10,667 nucleotides of DNA from BOKV01 sp049289295 (GCA_049289295.1 JBATLL010000079.1:1-10667), one strand, 5' to 3'. Shown: positions 1-7,138, counted from the first letter of the stretch. Notes: generated from the sequence alone by a model not told the origin. Translations and numbers: made by a program.

Positions 1-191
1 GGTTCAACTGGCGCTGACGCAGGTGCTGGGGATTGCGGCAACGATGTCGCAGCTGCTGCGGCGGTGGCGGTTGCAGCAGCCGATTCAACCGGTTTTGCCG
101 CAAACAGGCGATGAAGCAGGCACCCCAGGACACATCCCAGAATGAATGCGATGGCCAGCAGAAGGGCTGACTGGATAATGAACATGGTCAT
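1..191 (-). CDS. Partial small membrane protein, N-terminal part only
   Basis: I translated this frame by hand: it opens with MTMFIIQSALLLAIAF and stays open for 63 codons until the left edge, so the C-terminus is missing. Residues about 4-27 form one hydrophobic helix containing AFILGCVLGCLL, followed by HRLF and then an Ala/Pro/Thr-rich linker, which suggests an N-terminal membrane anchor with a flexible arm. The start is set by AGGAG at 200-204, eight bases upstream of the ATG. A second in-frame ATG at 185 is less well placed. The gene begins 25 bases after the preceding small gene and probably shares its transcript. In related bacteria, proteins with this kind of helix plus Ala/Pro linker often carry a C-terminal helix-hairpin-helix domain; that is a guess from memory, since the C-terminus is not visible. 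No function is assigned. Confidence 0.65.
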   Translation of the reverse strand, partial: MTMFIIQSALLLAIAFILGCVLGCLLHRLFAAKPVESAAATATAAAAATSLPQSPAPASAPVE

Positions 192-216
192 GTCGGTTTC
201 TCCTGTTCAGCGACCG

Positions 217-318
217 TCAGGCTTCCGTCTGGCCGGATGTGATCCAGCCAACGAAAATGCCGACAAGAAATGCCACGATCAGGAGCCAGATAATCTGTTC
301 AGCCAGATACCACATCAT
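217..318 (-). CDS. Small one-helix membrane protein (about 33 aa)
   Basis: This short gene encodes a peptide starting MMWYLAEQ, with a single strongly hydrophobic helix (IIWLLIVAFLVGIFVGWI) and a short polar tail SGQTEA. It starts seven bases after the TAA of the large BON/OmpA gene. The SD-like AAGGGA at 322-327 overlaps that stop codon, so translational coupling is likely. The SD lies close to the first ATG (318) and better spaced from the second (315), so the protein may have 32 residues. A longer in-frame start at 411 would lie inside the upstream gene in another frame and gives an uncharacteristic basic leader, so I rejected it. The AFxxGxxxG pattern in the helix recurs in the next gene, which suggests related or interacting membrane segments. 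It is likely an inner-membrane protein of unknown role. Confidence 0.65.
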   Translation of the reverse strand: MMWYLAEQIIWLLIVAFLVGIFVGWITSGQTEA

Positions 319-321
319 TTT

Positions 322-327
322 TCCCTT
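322..327 (-). promoter_or_regulatory. Ribosome binding site overlapping the upstream stop codon
   Basis: On the minus strand the sequence reads TAAGGGAAAAATGATG. The TAA ends the BON/OmpA gene, and AAGGGA serves as the ribosome binding site for the small membrane protein. This arrangement favours re-initiation by ribosomes finishing the upstream gene. Confidence 0.5.
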
Positions 328-2455
328 ACTTGATGACCTGGAAGGATATTCGGCGATTCCTCGCCTTGCCTTGCGCACTGGAATTGTTGGCGACAGGTTG
401 GGTCTCGCCATAACCGCGCGCCAGCAGCCGGCTGAAGAAGACCCCGGAGCGAACGAGATAATCGCGCACGGCGTTCGCCCTATCCTGGCTCAGCACCATG
501 TTCGAATCATCCGATCCGTCCGAATCGGTGTGCCCGCCAATCTCGATACGATCCTTCGGGCAACGCTGTGCTGCAAAGGCGAGCTGGTCGAGCAAGCCGA
601 AAGAATCGGTCTTGATGGCGGATTTCCCTGACTCGAAATGGATGACATCGTCCCTGATGAGACGGTCAAGCTCGTTCTGGCAGGCTTCCGGGGTCACGAA
701 TTGCGCGACTGAACGAAGGCTGACATCGGCAAGCCCATTGAAGCCTTTCGGCAAGGCATTTCGTGCCTGAGCACGGATTTCGTTCGCCGAAGCACCGCTC
801 AGCGCCTCACCGGACAGGGACAGATCATTGCCGCGCAGTTCCGCCTTGCCATGGGCAAGCCTGCCCAGCAACTGAACGGCCACTGACATGGCGCCCGACA
901 CGTTTGGCGGAGCGCCTTCACCAACCTTCTGGCGGTCATCGATTGCAGTGCCTGACGGAAAATGCGCGCGAACCGTGTCCAGCGTGGCAGATGCGGTGTC
1001 GGCATCGGGCACATAGCCGTCGACAATGACCGACTTGCCATCGCTTTCGGCAGACCAGACCCAGGGGTCGATCACGGGGCCGGAAATGTCGGCGGAAGCC
1101 AGGGTGATGCCGCCGGGCAGGTCACCCGAAAGCGCCTTGCCTATCGCGGTGTAATCTTCCTGCGTTGCTGCCCTGCCCTCGATGCGCAATTCATGGTCCG
1201 ACAGGGAGGCGGAACCCCTGGCGAGGCGCTTCATCTGGTTTGCCATGAAGTCGGCCGCTGTCGCGGGATCCACACCCTGTGGCACGCCCCCAGCAACGGC
1301 CAGCCGATTGACAACCCGGTCATCGGGGAATGTCGCGGTTGCCATCTCTTCCATGGCGGATCGGGCAAAAGGGTCCGGCGCATAACCATTGAGCACGACG
1401 ACCTGCGAATCGCGGCTGATCGACCATGTGTAGGGCGAGACGGCGGCTGGCGTGATGTCCTCCACGGCAATCTTCGCGCCCTGCGGCATGGCAGAAGCAA
1501 GACTGGAGCGCATTTCATCATAGGCTTCGCTCGATGATGCGGTGCCGCGAATGGCCATGTCCGAACCTTTCAGGCTCGCAGTACCGGTGCTGAAATGTTT
1601 GAGGAGACCCGTGGCATAGGCGGCCGTGGCATCGAAACCATCCGGCTGACCGAGTGCCAGACGCAGATTGTCGGAAATGGCGGCACCTGGAACTGCGGCG
1701 GCCACGGCATCCAGGACCGATTTCCTTGTGCCGTCATCTGGTACAAATCCTTCCAGCACGACGTTCGCGCCATCGCGCGTGGCACTGAAAACATATTCAT
1801 CCAGGGTCGGTGGACGGATGTCGAGGGTAGCAAGCCTGCCACCGGCTGGAAGGGTTCCACTGAGCGCGGAAAGGACCTGTTGATGGGCTAGTGGTGAACC
1901 CGCATCGCCTGTCACGGAAAGATCGAGATCGGAAAGCGACACCTTGCCGGCGGACAGTCCCGCCAGTTGCGCCATGCCGAATCCTGCAAGCTTGTCAAAG
2001 TCTTGCGGGTTTCCCCGGGCAAGCACGAGCCGGTTGTCGACAGTGGTGCCCGGTACGGCGGCAGCGGCCATTGCCGCCATCGATTCGCGTGTTGCAGCGT
2101 CTGGTGCGTACCCTTCCAGGATGATGGAACCGCCGTCGCGGGTGGCAGAAATGGCATAGGGTGCCTGGAGTGGGAGCAGTTTGACGCCGGAAGCATCGAC
2201 CACACGCACGCCATAGGTTGCCGAAGCTTTTGAAGCCGCTTCGTCCATGGCTTCCTGCGATGGCGCCAATCCACCCAGCGCAAGATCGCGACCATCCAGT
2301 GCGATCTCTGCCCAGTCATGCCCGGCCGACAGCGCATCGCCTGCCCTTGCGGACAGATCCTTCTCGACCGGATCGGAACGCAGCAGTCCGGCAAGTGTCG
2401 TCAACAGCGCGACCGACAGCAAACCCGGCAAGATCCAGTTTTTCCAGTTACACAT
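326..2455 (-). CDS. Membrane-anchored BON-repeat protein with C-terminal OmpA-like domain
   Basis: This 709-residue protein has a signal-anchor helix (residues 7-25, WILPGLLSVALLTTLAGLL), then a long periplasmic region of alternating BON-like half-units. One half-unit type begins near residues 48, 171, 292, 415 and 537 (for example KVSLSDLDLSVTG). The other begins near 100, 221, 342 and 465 (YAISATRDG, YVFSATRDG, YTWSISRDS, WVWSAESDG). The period is about 121-123 residues. The end (about 587-709) is an OmpA-like peptidoglycan-binding domain with IHFESGKSAI, GHTDSDGSDDSN and LSQDRANAV. D644 and R659 correspond to the residues that grip diaminopimelate in OmpA. C592 and C632 may form a disulfide. 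The start at 2455 is chosen because GAGGAG lies seven bases upstream; the in-frame start at 2527 gives an atypical Cys/Arg-rich leader. The likely role is linking membrane and cell wall; the binding partners of the BON repeats are unknown. Confidence 0.88.
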   Translation of the reverse strand: MCNWKNWILPGLLSVALLTTLAGLLRSDPVEKDLSARAGDALSAGHDWAEIALDGRDLALGGLAPSQEAMDEAASKASATYGVRVVDASGVKLLPLQAPYAISATRDGGSIILEGYAPDAATRESMAAMAAAAVPGTTVDNRLVLARGNPQDFDKLAGFGMAQLAGLSAGKVSLSDLDLSVTGDAGSPLAHQQVLSALSGTLPAGGRLATLDIRPPTLDEYVFSATRDGANVVLEGFVPDDGTRKSVLDAVAAAVPGAAISDNLRLALGQPDGFDATAAYATGLLKHFSTGTASLKGSDMAIRGTASSSEAYDEMRSSLASAMPQGAKIAVEDITPAAVSPYTWSISRDSQVVVLNGYAPDPFARSAMEEMATATFPDDRVVNRLAVAGGVPQGVDPATAADFMANQMKRLARGSASLSDHELRIEGRAATQEDYTAIGKALSGDLPGGITLASADISGPVIDPWVWSAESDGKSVIVDGYVPDADTASATLDTVRAHFPSGTAIDDRQKVGEGAPPNVSGAMSVAVQLLGRLAHGKAELRGNDLSLSGEALSGASANEIRAQARNALPKGFNGLADVSLRSVAQFVTPEACQNELDRLIRDDVIHFESGKSAIKTDSFGLLDQLAFAAQRCPKDRIEIGGHTDSDGSDDSNMVLSQDRANAVRDYLVRSGVFFSRLLARGYGETQPVANNSSAQGKARNRRISFQVIK

Positions 2456-2462
2456 TGCTGAT

Positions 2463-2468
2463 CTCCTC
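2463..2468 (-). promoter_or_regulatory. Ribosome binding site fixing the BON/OmpA start
   Basis: The minus strand reads GAGGAG, then seven bases, then ATG at 2455. This is the only strong Shine-Dalgarno sequence near the candidate starts, and it decides for MCNWKNW over the longer frame. A small hairpin (GCCTG/CAGGC, loop of four) at 2475-2488 lies just upstream and could affect access, but it is weak. Confidence 0.7.
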
Positions 2469-2550
2469 AGCGCCGCCTGTTTGCAGGCACACGCTCTTCG
2501 CCAGATTTCCACTGCGCCCGGGCACAACTGGCTCCGGACTCATGCGGGCG

Positions 2551-2579
2551 ATGCTATCAAGCCGCCGTGACAGCGACAA
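2551..2579 (-). promoter_or_regulatory. Candidate sigma-70-type promoter for the BON/OmpA operon
   Basis: On the minus strand, TTGTCG (4 of 6 matches to the -35 consensus) and TAGCAT (4 of 6 to -10) are separated by exactly 17 bases. Transcription would start near 2544, giving a leader of about 90 bases. The position and spacing are good, but a match of this quality can occur by chance. Apart from this promoter, the ribosome site and the palindrome at 2607-2616, I see nothing in the 295 bases between this gene and the porin stop except the porin terminator. Confidence 0.45.
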
Positions 2580-2606
2580 CCGATGGTGGAAAGTATCAAC
2601 AAATTT

Positions 2607-2616
2607 CTTACGTAAG
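2607..2616. promoter_or_regulatory. Perfect 10-base palindrome CTTACGTAAG, possible operator
   Basis: CTTACGTAAG is a perfect inverted repeat lying 27 bases upstream of the -35 element proposed for the BON/OmpA gene. Its position suits an activator or other dimeric regulator. No regulator is identified, and the symmetry does not extend outward beyond the ten bases. Confidence 0.25.
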
Positions 2617-2690
2617 GGAAGATATGGGCTGCGCGGGAAATTGCAGCGCAAGGGACGTATCGCTGAAGCGGAAATCGCGGAGCAGGCTCC

Positions 2691-2722
2691 AAAATGAAAA
2701 GGCCCGGGGTTTCCCCCGGGCC
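2691..2722 (-). terminator. Rho-independent terminator of the porin gene
   Basis: A nine-base perfect GC stem (GGCCCGGGG with CCCCGGGCC, loop of four) at 2701-2722 is followed, reading the minus strand, by TTTTCATTTT. It lies 28 bases beyond the porin stop codon. The T-rich tail is on the porin's downstream side only, so it acts for the minus strand. It separates porin transcription from the BON/OmpA operon, which reads in the same direction. Confidence 0.9.
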
Positions 2723-2750
2723 AATCCTGTTTCTCTTTCAGATCGTGAGA

Positions 2751-3911
2751 TCAGAAGGAGCGAACGATACGCAGGTTGAAGCGACCGAAGTTCTTGATGA
2801 CAGGAACATTGCCAGCAGCAACAAGTGCGTTTTCGTTTTCAAACCAAGTCGCGGTGTATTCTGGCGTGATGGTCAGGCCAGGTACGACGCTCCAGTTCAC
2901 ACCAACGGTCCAGTTGGTCTGGGACAGGTTGGCTGCACCGACGCGTGCCTGGTCGGCATAGTCGGAATAACCAGCGAACAGCTGCATGTTGTCGGTCAGG
3001 TTCATGCGGGCGGTTACGCCCCATGTGTGACCCTTGACCCAGTCGGTGTCGCCATGGTCAGCCATGTACCAGCCGCCGATGGAACCACCTGGCAGGAACG
3101 ACGAGATGTCGTAGTCTGCGCGGATCTTGTAGGCGCCGGCAGATGCGGACGAGTCGTAGTAGTAGATACCTGCGAGGTACCAGCCGGAACCGGAGTAGGT
3201 CAGACCGGCATAAACGTCAGGCTGGCCAGCCGTACCGGAAGAACCGTACGGAGCATAGCCGAAGCCACCGTCTTCGATACCGATTGTTGCGGTCCAGCCG
3301 TTGGACGCCCAGGTGTAATCAAGGAAGAGGCCCTGGGTGTAGCCATACAGGCCGTCGAAACGGTTGCCGTAGTAGCCGTAGCCGCCTGCCGTGGTCCAGT
3401 AGTTGTCAGCAAAACCGACGCGGAAGCCGGCGAGGCTGATGACTGCCCAGTCAAGTGCTACCGGTGCAGAGCTTATGCCTTCAGCTGCGGACAGCGTGTC
3501 GGTGTGCGTACCGCTGATCTGGCCATAGAAACGGATACGGGAAGAAAGTGTGCCGTATTCGGTTTCGTTGTTGGCGCGGATGTTGAAACGACCGCGGTAA
3601 CGTGCGTCATGCGATGACGTTTCCGAGTCGAAAGCAGCAATTGCCGCAGCACCTGTGGTTGAGTTGAAAGGTACCGCAGTGCGTTCCCAGTTGTCGTGCC
3701 AATGAATGCTCGAATAATCAACGCGGACGTCGCCATCGATCTTCAGGCAGGTTTCGGTGCCCGGAATATAGAACCAGCCTGCGCCATAGGCGTCGCAGAC
3801 GCGAACATATTCCACCGGCTCCGGCTCGACGACGATTGCGTCAGCAGCGCGGGCACCGGACACGGCTACGAGAGCCGCTGCAGAACCAAGAAGAAGGCTC
3901 TTGATTTTCAT
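2751..3911 (-). CDS. Outer-membrane porin, alphaproteobacterial Omp2 type
   Basis: This 386-residue protein forms a beta-barrel channel for small hydrophilic solutes in the outer membrane. The signal peptide MKIKSLLLGSAAALVAVSGA is followed by a cleavage site RA|ADA near residue 22. The motif VCDAYGAGWFYIPGTETCL (residues 38-56), with two cysteines, and the following KIDGDVRVDY are hallmarks of the Porin_2 family known from Brucella, Mesorhizobium and relatives. The remainder is rich in Tyr, Trp and Gly with alternating beta strands and ends in FNLRIVRSF; the terminal Phe is the usual outer-membrane assembly signal. The length is normal and the frame intact. GGAGG at 3920-3924, eight bases upstream, fixes the start. 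It is transcribed alone, with a strong terminator behind it. Strength of expression is not visible, but such porins are usually abundant. Confidence 0.93.
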   Translation of the reverse strand: MKIKSLLLGSAAALVAVSGARAADAIVVEPEPVEYVRVCDAYGAGWFYIPGTETCLKIDGDVRVDYSSIHWHDNWERTAVPFNSTTGAAAIAAFDSETSSHDARYRGRFNIRANNETEYGTLSSRIRFYGQISGTHTDTLSAAEGISSAPVALDWAVISLAGFRVGFADNYWTTAGGYGYYGNRFDGLYGYTQGLFLDYTWASNGWTATIGIEDGGFGYAPYGSSGTAGQPDVYAGLTYSGSGWYLAGIYYYDSSASAGAYKIRADYDISSFLPGGSIGGWYMADHGDTDWVKGHTWGVTARMNLTDNMQLFAGYSDYADQARVGAANLSQTNWTVGVNWSVVPGLTITPEYTATWFENENALVAAGNVPVIKNFGRFNLRIVRSF

Positions 3912-4351
3912 AGTCCTGACCTCCAGTCAAAAACATTATCATTTTGGGCGGGTCATCAGACCACTAGTGAATTCGGAAAACCAGCCCTTGAACCAAAGGC
4001 GCGGGTTTGATGCCCTTGCCTGAAGCGAACATACAAATTGCTTTGCCCGGCGCAACGTCAAATCCCGCGTTCCAGCCCGCCACTGTTCGCTTCTGGATGC
4101 GTTGTTGCGCAAAAGACACAAAAACACGGTCTGCTTCGACGCAATCATGGATAACACCGGGTAAAGCCCCCTCAAACGCCGTCAATTGTGCCGCTCTGGG
4201 CCTTGCAACCGTGGAGAATCACCCGGTATCGCCAGATTGTCAGGCGAATCGGGTCGGCATGGGCAGACGGACTTGTTGTCAGGTCCAGATCAGCGTCCTA
4301 TTAAATGCGCCAGACGACTGTCCCAATGCAAAAGATCATGGAAATCCAGCA
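3912..4351. promoter_or_regulatory. Divergent intergenic region between porin and sulfotransferase
   Basis: These 440 bases contain start signals for two diverging genes. For the porin, GATAAT on the minus strand (3935-3940; 5 of 6 to the -10 consensus) is the best element, with only a weak -35, and would give a leader of about 20 bases. For the sulfotransferase a better promoter lies at 4276-4304. A plus-strand frame open from 4007 crosses most of the region in phase with the sulfotransferase, but its translation is Cys- and Asn-rich, has no domain character and has no good ribosome site, so I treat it as noncoding. No terminator or repeat was seen. Confidence 0.5.
4276..4304 (+). promoter_or_regulatory. 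Candidate promoter for the sulfotransferase operon
   Basis: TTGTCA (5 of 6 to the -35 consensus) and TATTAA (4 of 6 to -10) lie 17 bases apart. Transcription would begin near 4311, about 40 bases before the ATG at 4352. This supports the shorter start for the downstream gene, because starts before 4311 would not be on this transcript. Confidence 0.5.
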
Positions 4352-5971
4352 ATGCAGCCCGGTGAGTACTCAGCCTCCTCCCTCAATACAATGCAGCGCA
4401 TGACACTGATGCGCCGGGCACGCGAAGCCCTGCAGAGGAATCCAAAGAATGTTGACGCGCTGACGACATTGGCCAGCCTGCATGCCGCCGACGGCGCCTT
4501 GCTGGAAGCACTGGACTGCCTGGTAAGGGCCCTGGCATTGCGAAAGAAGGATCCGGATATCCTCAACCGGCTGGTTTCGTGTGCCAGCGATGCGAAACTG
4601 CATGCCAAGGCAAAGATGTATGCGCGCAAGCTCTGCGATGTGCAGCCGCGCAACCCCGACAACTGGGTCAAGTATGGCCAGATATTGCAGAGCAGCGGCA
4701 ATCCGCAACAGGCAATCAAGGCGTTCGAGATGGTACACAGGCTCGATCCAGCTGATCCGGACTGCCTTGAAAACATCGGGCGCTGCCACGCCAATATGGG
4801 TGATCATGACGAGGCGGCCAGATGGTATGAAAAGGCACTGGAAAAGGATCCCAACCATACAATGGCGCTGTACGGGCTGGGAAATGACCGCAAGTTCCAG
4901 CCTGAACTGGTCGATCCCTATCTGGAGCGCCTTCTGCCGGCGATAGAAGCCGAGGCGGACAAGGCAGCCAGGGCCATCCTGTGCTACAGCGCGGGAAAGG
5001 TGCTTGACGATACACGCCGCCATGACGAGGCATTTCCCTGGTATCGCCAGGCCAACGACCTGCGCCTTCCTGCCGAACCCAAGGATTTCCGGCACACATT
5101 CGACAACCTTGTCGGTTCGGTAACGCGGGAGTTCCTGTCGTCGCGCAAGGATTGGGGCGTTGCGACCAGCCAGCCTGTCTTCATCTTCGGCATGCCGCGG
5201 TCGGGTACGACACTCACCGAGAGTATCTGCGCTGCCCATTCCAGTGTCACGGCCGCCGATGAACTGGAATACATGACGGTGCTTTGGCAGTCTTTCGGGC
5301 GCGATTCCGACCAGGCGGGCGGGTTTCGCGCCTCCCTGGAGCGCATGACGCAAAAGGAAGTGCATGGGGTTGGTGAAGCCTATCTCAACCTCAGCAAGCA
5401 GGTTTCCGGGGAAACGCCACATTTCACCGACAAGATGCCGCACAATTTCATCAATGCAGGTCTCATCCGGCTGGCATTTCCCAATGCCAGGCTGATCCAT
5501 GTGCGCCGCCATCCGCTCGACAATTGCCTGTCGCTCTATTTCAACTCGATGCGGGCCTATCACAATGACTACAAGACCGACCTGACGCGGCTCGGCCTGT
5601 ATTATCGGCAGTATCTGAGGCTGATGGAGCATTGGCGCGCGGTAATGCCCGGCCAGATGCTGGAGATCTGCTACGAGGATCTGGTGGCGAACACGGAACT
5701 CAATGCGCGCGCCATCATCAGCCACCTCGGTCTCCAATGGGAAGACACGGTCATGGACCGGAACCGCTCGCAGGGCTCGGTCAAGACCCTGTCTGGCTGG
5801 CAGGTGCGCCAGCCGGTCTATCAGAGTTCCAAGGGCAAATGGCGCAACTATGAAAAGCACCTTGGCCCGCTGATCGACGCGCTGGGCTCCCATGTGGAAG
5901 CCTATGAGCGTGAGCTGGAACAGATGAGCGCCAGCAATTCCGATGCAGCAAGGGCAGGCGCGGCTCAATGA
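4352..5971 (+). CDS. TPR-repeat sulfotransferase
   Basis: The protein (539 residues from this start) joins an N-terminal tetratricopeptide array to a PAPS-dependent sulfotransferase domain. TPR-like units lie near residues 33-68, 66-101, 102-135 and 136-169 (for example LENIGRCHANMGDHDEAARW). The sulfotransferase has the 5'-phosphosulfate loop FGMPRSGTTL at 279-288, the 3'-phosphate segment LIHVRRHPLDNCLSLYF at 381-397, and a C-terminal SSKGKWRNYEKHLGPL block typical of the Sulfotransfer_3 group. It probably moves sulfate from PAPS to a hydroxyl of a glycan, lipid or protein; the acceptor cannot be read from sequence. No signal peptide is seen, so it is cytoplasmic. The start is uncertain: ATG 4352 has only a weak GGA upstream, 4391 and 4400 are alternatives, and the frame is open back to 4007. 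It overlaps the next gene by four bases. Confidence 0.85.
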   Translation: MQPGEYSASSLNTMQRMTLMRRAREALQRNPKNVDALTTLASLHAADGALLEALDCLVRALALRKKDPDILNRLVSCASDAKLHAKAKMYARKLCDVQPRNPDNWVKYGQILQSSGNPQQAIKAFEMVHRLDPADPDCLENIGRCHANMGDHDEAARWYEKALEKDPNHTMALYGLGNDRKFQPELVDPYLERLLPAIEAEADKAARAILCYSAGKVLDDTRRHDEAFPWYRQANDLRLPAEPKDFRHTFDNLVGSVTREFLSSRKDWGVATSQPVFIFGMPRSGTTLTESICAAHSSVTAADELEYMTVLWQSFGRDSDQAGGFRASLERMTQKEVHGVGEAYLNLSKQVSGETPHFTDKMPHNFINAGLIRLAFPNARLIHVRRHPLDNCLSLYFNSMRAYHNDYKTDLTRLGLYYRQYLRLMEHWRAVMPGQMLEICYEDLVANTELNARAIISHLGLQWEDTVMDRNRSQGSVKTLSGWQVRQPVYQSSKGKWRNYEKHLGPLIDALGSHVEAYERELEQMSASNSDAARAGAAQ

Positions 5972-6972
5972 TCGATCAAGGCACAATGGGTGTATGCCGG
6001 TCCGGCCTCGCCACGGTGGGCAAACCCCTGGCCATCTGGTTCACCGCCCTGTTCTTCACGCTGTGCCCGGTTGCTTGCGATGCCCTGGCGCAGAAAAGTC
6101 AGGGTCCCGATCTCGACTATGCCTATGCCAATGCCAGCCCGGCCTGGCCGCAAGGGACCGGCCCGCGCATCGTTTTCAGCGGCAAGAACAGCATTTTCGT
6201 ACGCAACGGGTCGCACAAGCCTTTTGCCCGCCTTGCACGCGAAGACGGCTACCAGGTGCTGACGCGCGATTCCGACATAGACGGGGAAATGCTAGAAAAG
6301 GCCGACATACTCATCATCATCAATGCCTATCAGCAGAATTTCCGGGATTTTCCGGCCATGCTGCCGCCTTCGGCATTCCAGGATAGCGAAATCGACGCGA
6401 TTCATGCCTGGGTAGAGCGCGGCGGCAGCCTCCTGATCCTAGCCGACCACGCCCCGCTTGGCGGCGGCACATCGAAACTGGCGAGCACTTTCGGCTTCGA
6501 CTTCCTCAATGGCCATACAGTGGAGGATGCGGCTGCCAGGTCGGGCCATGTCCATGTGAACAACGAATTCACGCTTGCGGCAGGTCTCAACGCGAACACA
6601 CCGGTGACCGATGGCAGCACCGGGCGCGAAAAGATCAGCCATTTCCAGGCCTTTGGCGGGCAGGCCTTCATTCCGGCACCCGGTGCCATTGCGCTGCTCA
6701 CGCTGCCGCAGGGCTGGTCGGCCGTCTTCACCTACCGTATCGAGCCTGATCTCAATTCCGCGCCGCGGATCGACGCCAGCGGCATGTCGCAGGGCGCGAT
6801 CCTCGACTATGGCAAGGGGCGGGTCGGGGTCTTCGCGGAGGCAGGCGGCTTTACCGCGCAGATCATCAGCGACGGGCGGCGCTTCGGATTCAACACGCCG
6901 GAAGGCCGCGACAATCCGGAATTCGTGCTGAGCCTGCTTCGCTGGCTGGCGCGCTTCGAGGCTGCACGCTGA
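5968..6972 (+). CDS. Exported protein with glutamine-amidotransferase-like (DUF4350-type) fold
   Basis: This 334-residue protein begins in an ATGA overlap with the sulfotransferase, so the two are probably translationally coupled. A signal peptide with a hydrophobic core at residues 20-35 (PLAIWFTALFFTLCPVA) and probable cleavage after ALA41 predicts export to the periplasm. The mature part has alternating strand and helix segments: RIVFSGKN near 67, ADILIIINAYQ near 112, and WVERGGSLLILADHAPLGGG near 148-167. It ends in GRDNPEFVLSLLRWL. These features resemble DUF4350/class I glutamine-amidotransferase-like domains. I see no Cys-His-Glu triad: the usual nucleophile position is not a recognisable Cys, so amidotransferase activity is doubtful. 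An internal ATG at 5986 with AAGG four bases upstream is an alternative start and still retains the signal peptide. The function is unknown. Confidence 0.8.
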   Translation: MIDQGTMGVCRSGLATVGKPLAIWFTALFFTLCPVACDALAQKSQGPDLDYAYANASPAWPQGTGPRIVFSGKNSIFVRNGSHKPFARLAREDGYQVLTRDSDIDGEMLEKADILIIINAYQQNFRDFPAMLPPSAFQDSEIDAIHAWVERGGSLLILADHAPLGGGTSKLASTFGFDFLNGHTVEDAAARSGHVHVNNEFTLAAGLNANTPVTDGSTGREKISHFQAFGGQAFIPAPGAIALLTLPQGWSAVFTYRIEPDLNSAPRIDASGMSQGAILDYGKGRVGVFAEAGGFTAQIISDGRRFGFNTPEGRDNPEFVLSLLRWLARFEAAR

Positions 6973-7011
6973 AACAGAAGCGGTGTTTTTCGGCATCGCG
7001 TCATTTAGGAC

Positions 7012-7041
7012 TTGAACACCGGTGCGCTTCAAGGCTATTCC
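7012..7041 (+). promoter_or_regulatory. Weak candidate promoter of the tRNA gene
   Basis: TTGAAC and TATTCC are separated by 18 bases and followed by a GC-rich discriminator just before the tRNA. The -10 match is poor (3 of 6). It is proposed mainly because the tRNA needs its own start after the preceding gene ends 76 bases upstream. Confidence 0.25.
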
Positions 7042-7048
7042 CGGCCTC

Positions 7049-7138
7049 GGAGAGGTGGCCGAGTGGTCGAAGGCGCGCCCCTGCTAAGGGCGTAGGCGGG
7101 TAACCGTCTCGAGGGTTCGAATCCCTTCCTCTCCGCCA
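7049..7138 (+). tRNA. tRNA-Ser, anticodon GCU
   Basis: The 90-base gene folds into a complete class II tRNA. The acceptor stem is GGAGAGG/CCTCTCC, the D arm begins GCCGAGTGGTCGAAGGC, and the anticodon stem CGCCC/GGGCG holds the loop CTGCTAA with anticodon GCT at 7083-7085. A long variable arm follows, and the T arm contains GGGTTCGAATCCC. Discriminator G and an encoded CCA (7136-7138) complete it. The long variable arm and discriminator G are serine identity features; it reads AGC and AGU codons. Nothing looks degenerate. The 3' half of such genes is a common integration site for mobile islands, and a restriction gene follows. Confidence 0.97.

Noticed and set aside
2448..2651. 67-codon minus-strand frame covering the leader of the BON/OmpA gene
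   Set aside because: It overlaps the promoter and ribosome site of the real gene in another frame and has a basic, low-information composition.
2694..3617. 307-codon plus-strand frame opposite the porin
   Set aside because: It is an antisense shadow with a Val/Ala/Gly-biased composition. It starts inside the porin terminator and has no ribosome site.
3963..3974. ACTAGTGAATTC resembles the cloning-site edge of a common T-vector
   Set aside because: The match is only twelve bases, and the flanking sequence continues as ordinary genomic DNA upstream of the porin, so it is treated as coincidence.
4370..5986. 538-codon open frame on the minus strand opposite the sulfotransferase
   Set aside because: It is an antisense shadow; the plus strand has clear TPR and PAPS-binding motifs, while this frame has none.
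6980..6999. Possible terminator hairpin GCGGTG/CATCGC after the exported-protein gene
   Set aside because: The stem has only six pairs including a G-T wobble, the loop holds the T-run, and no T-tract follows the stem.
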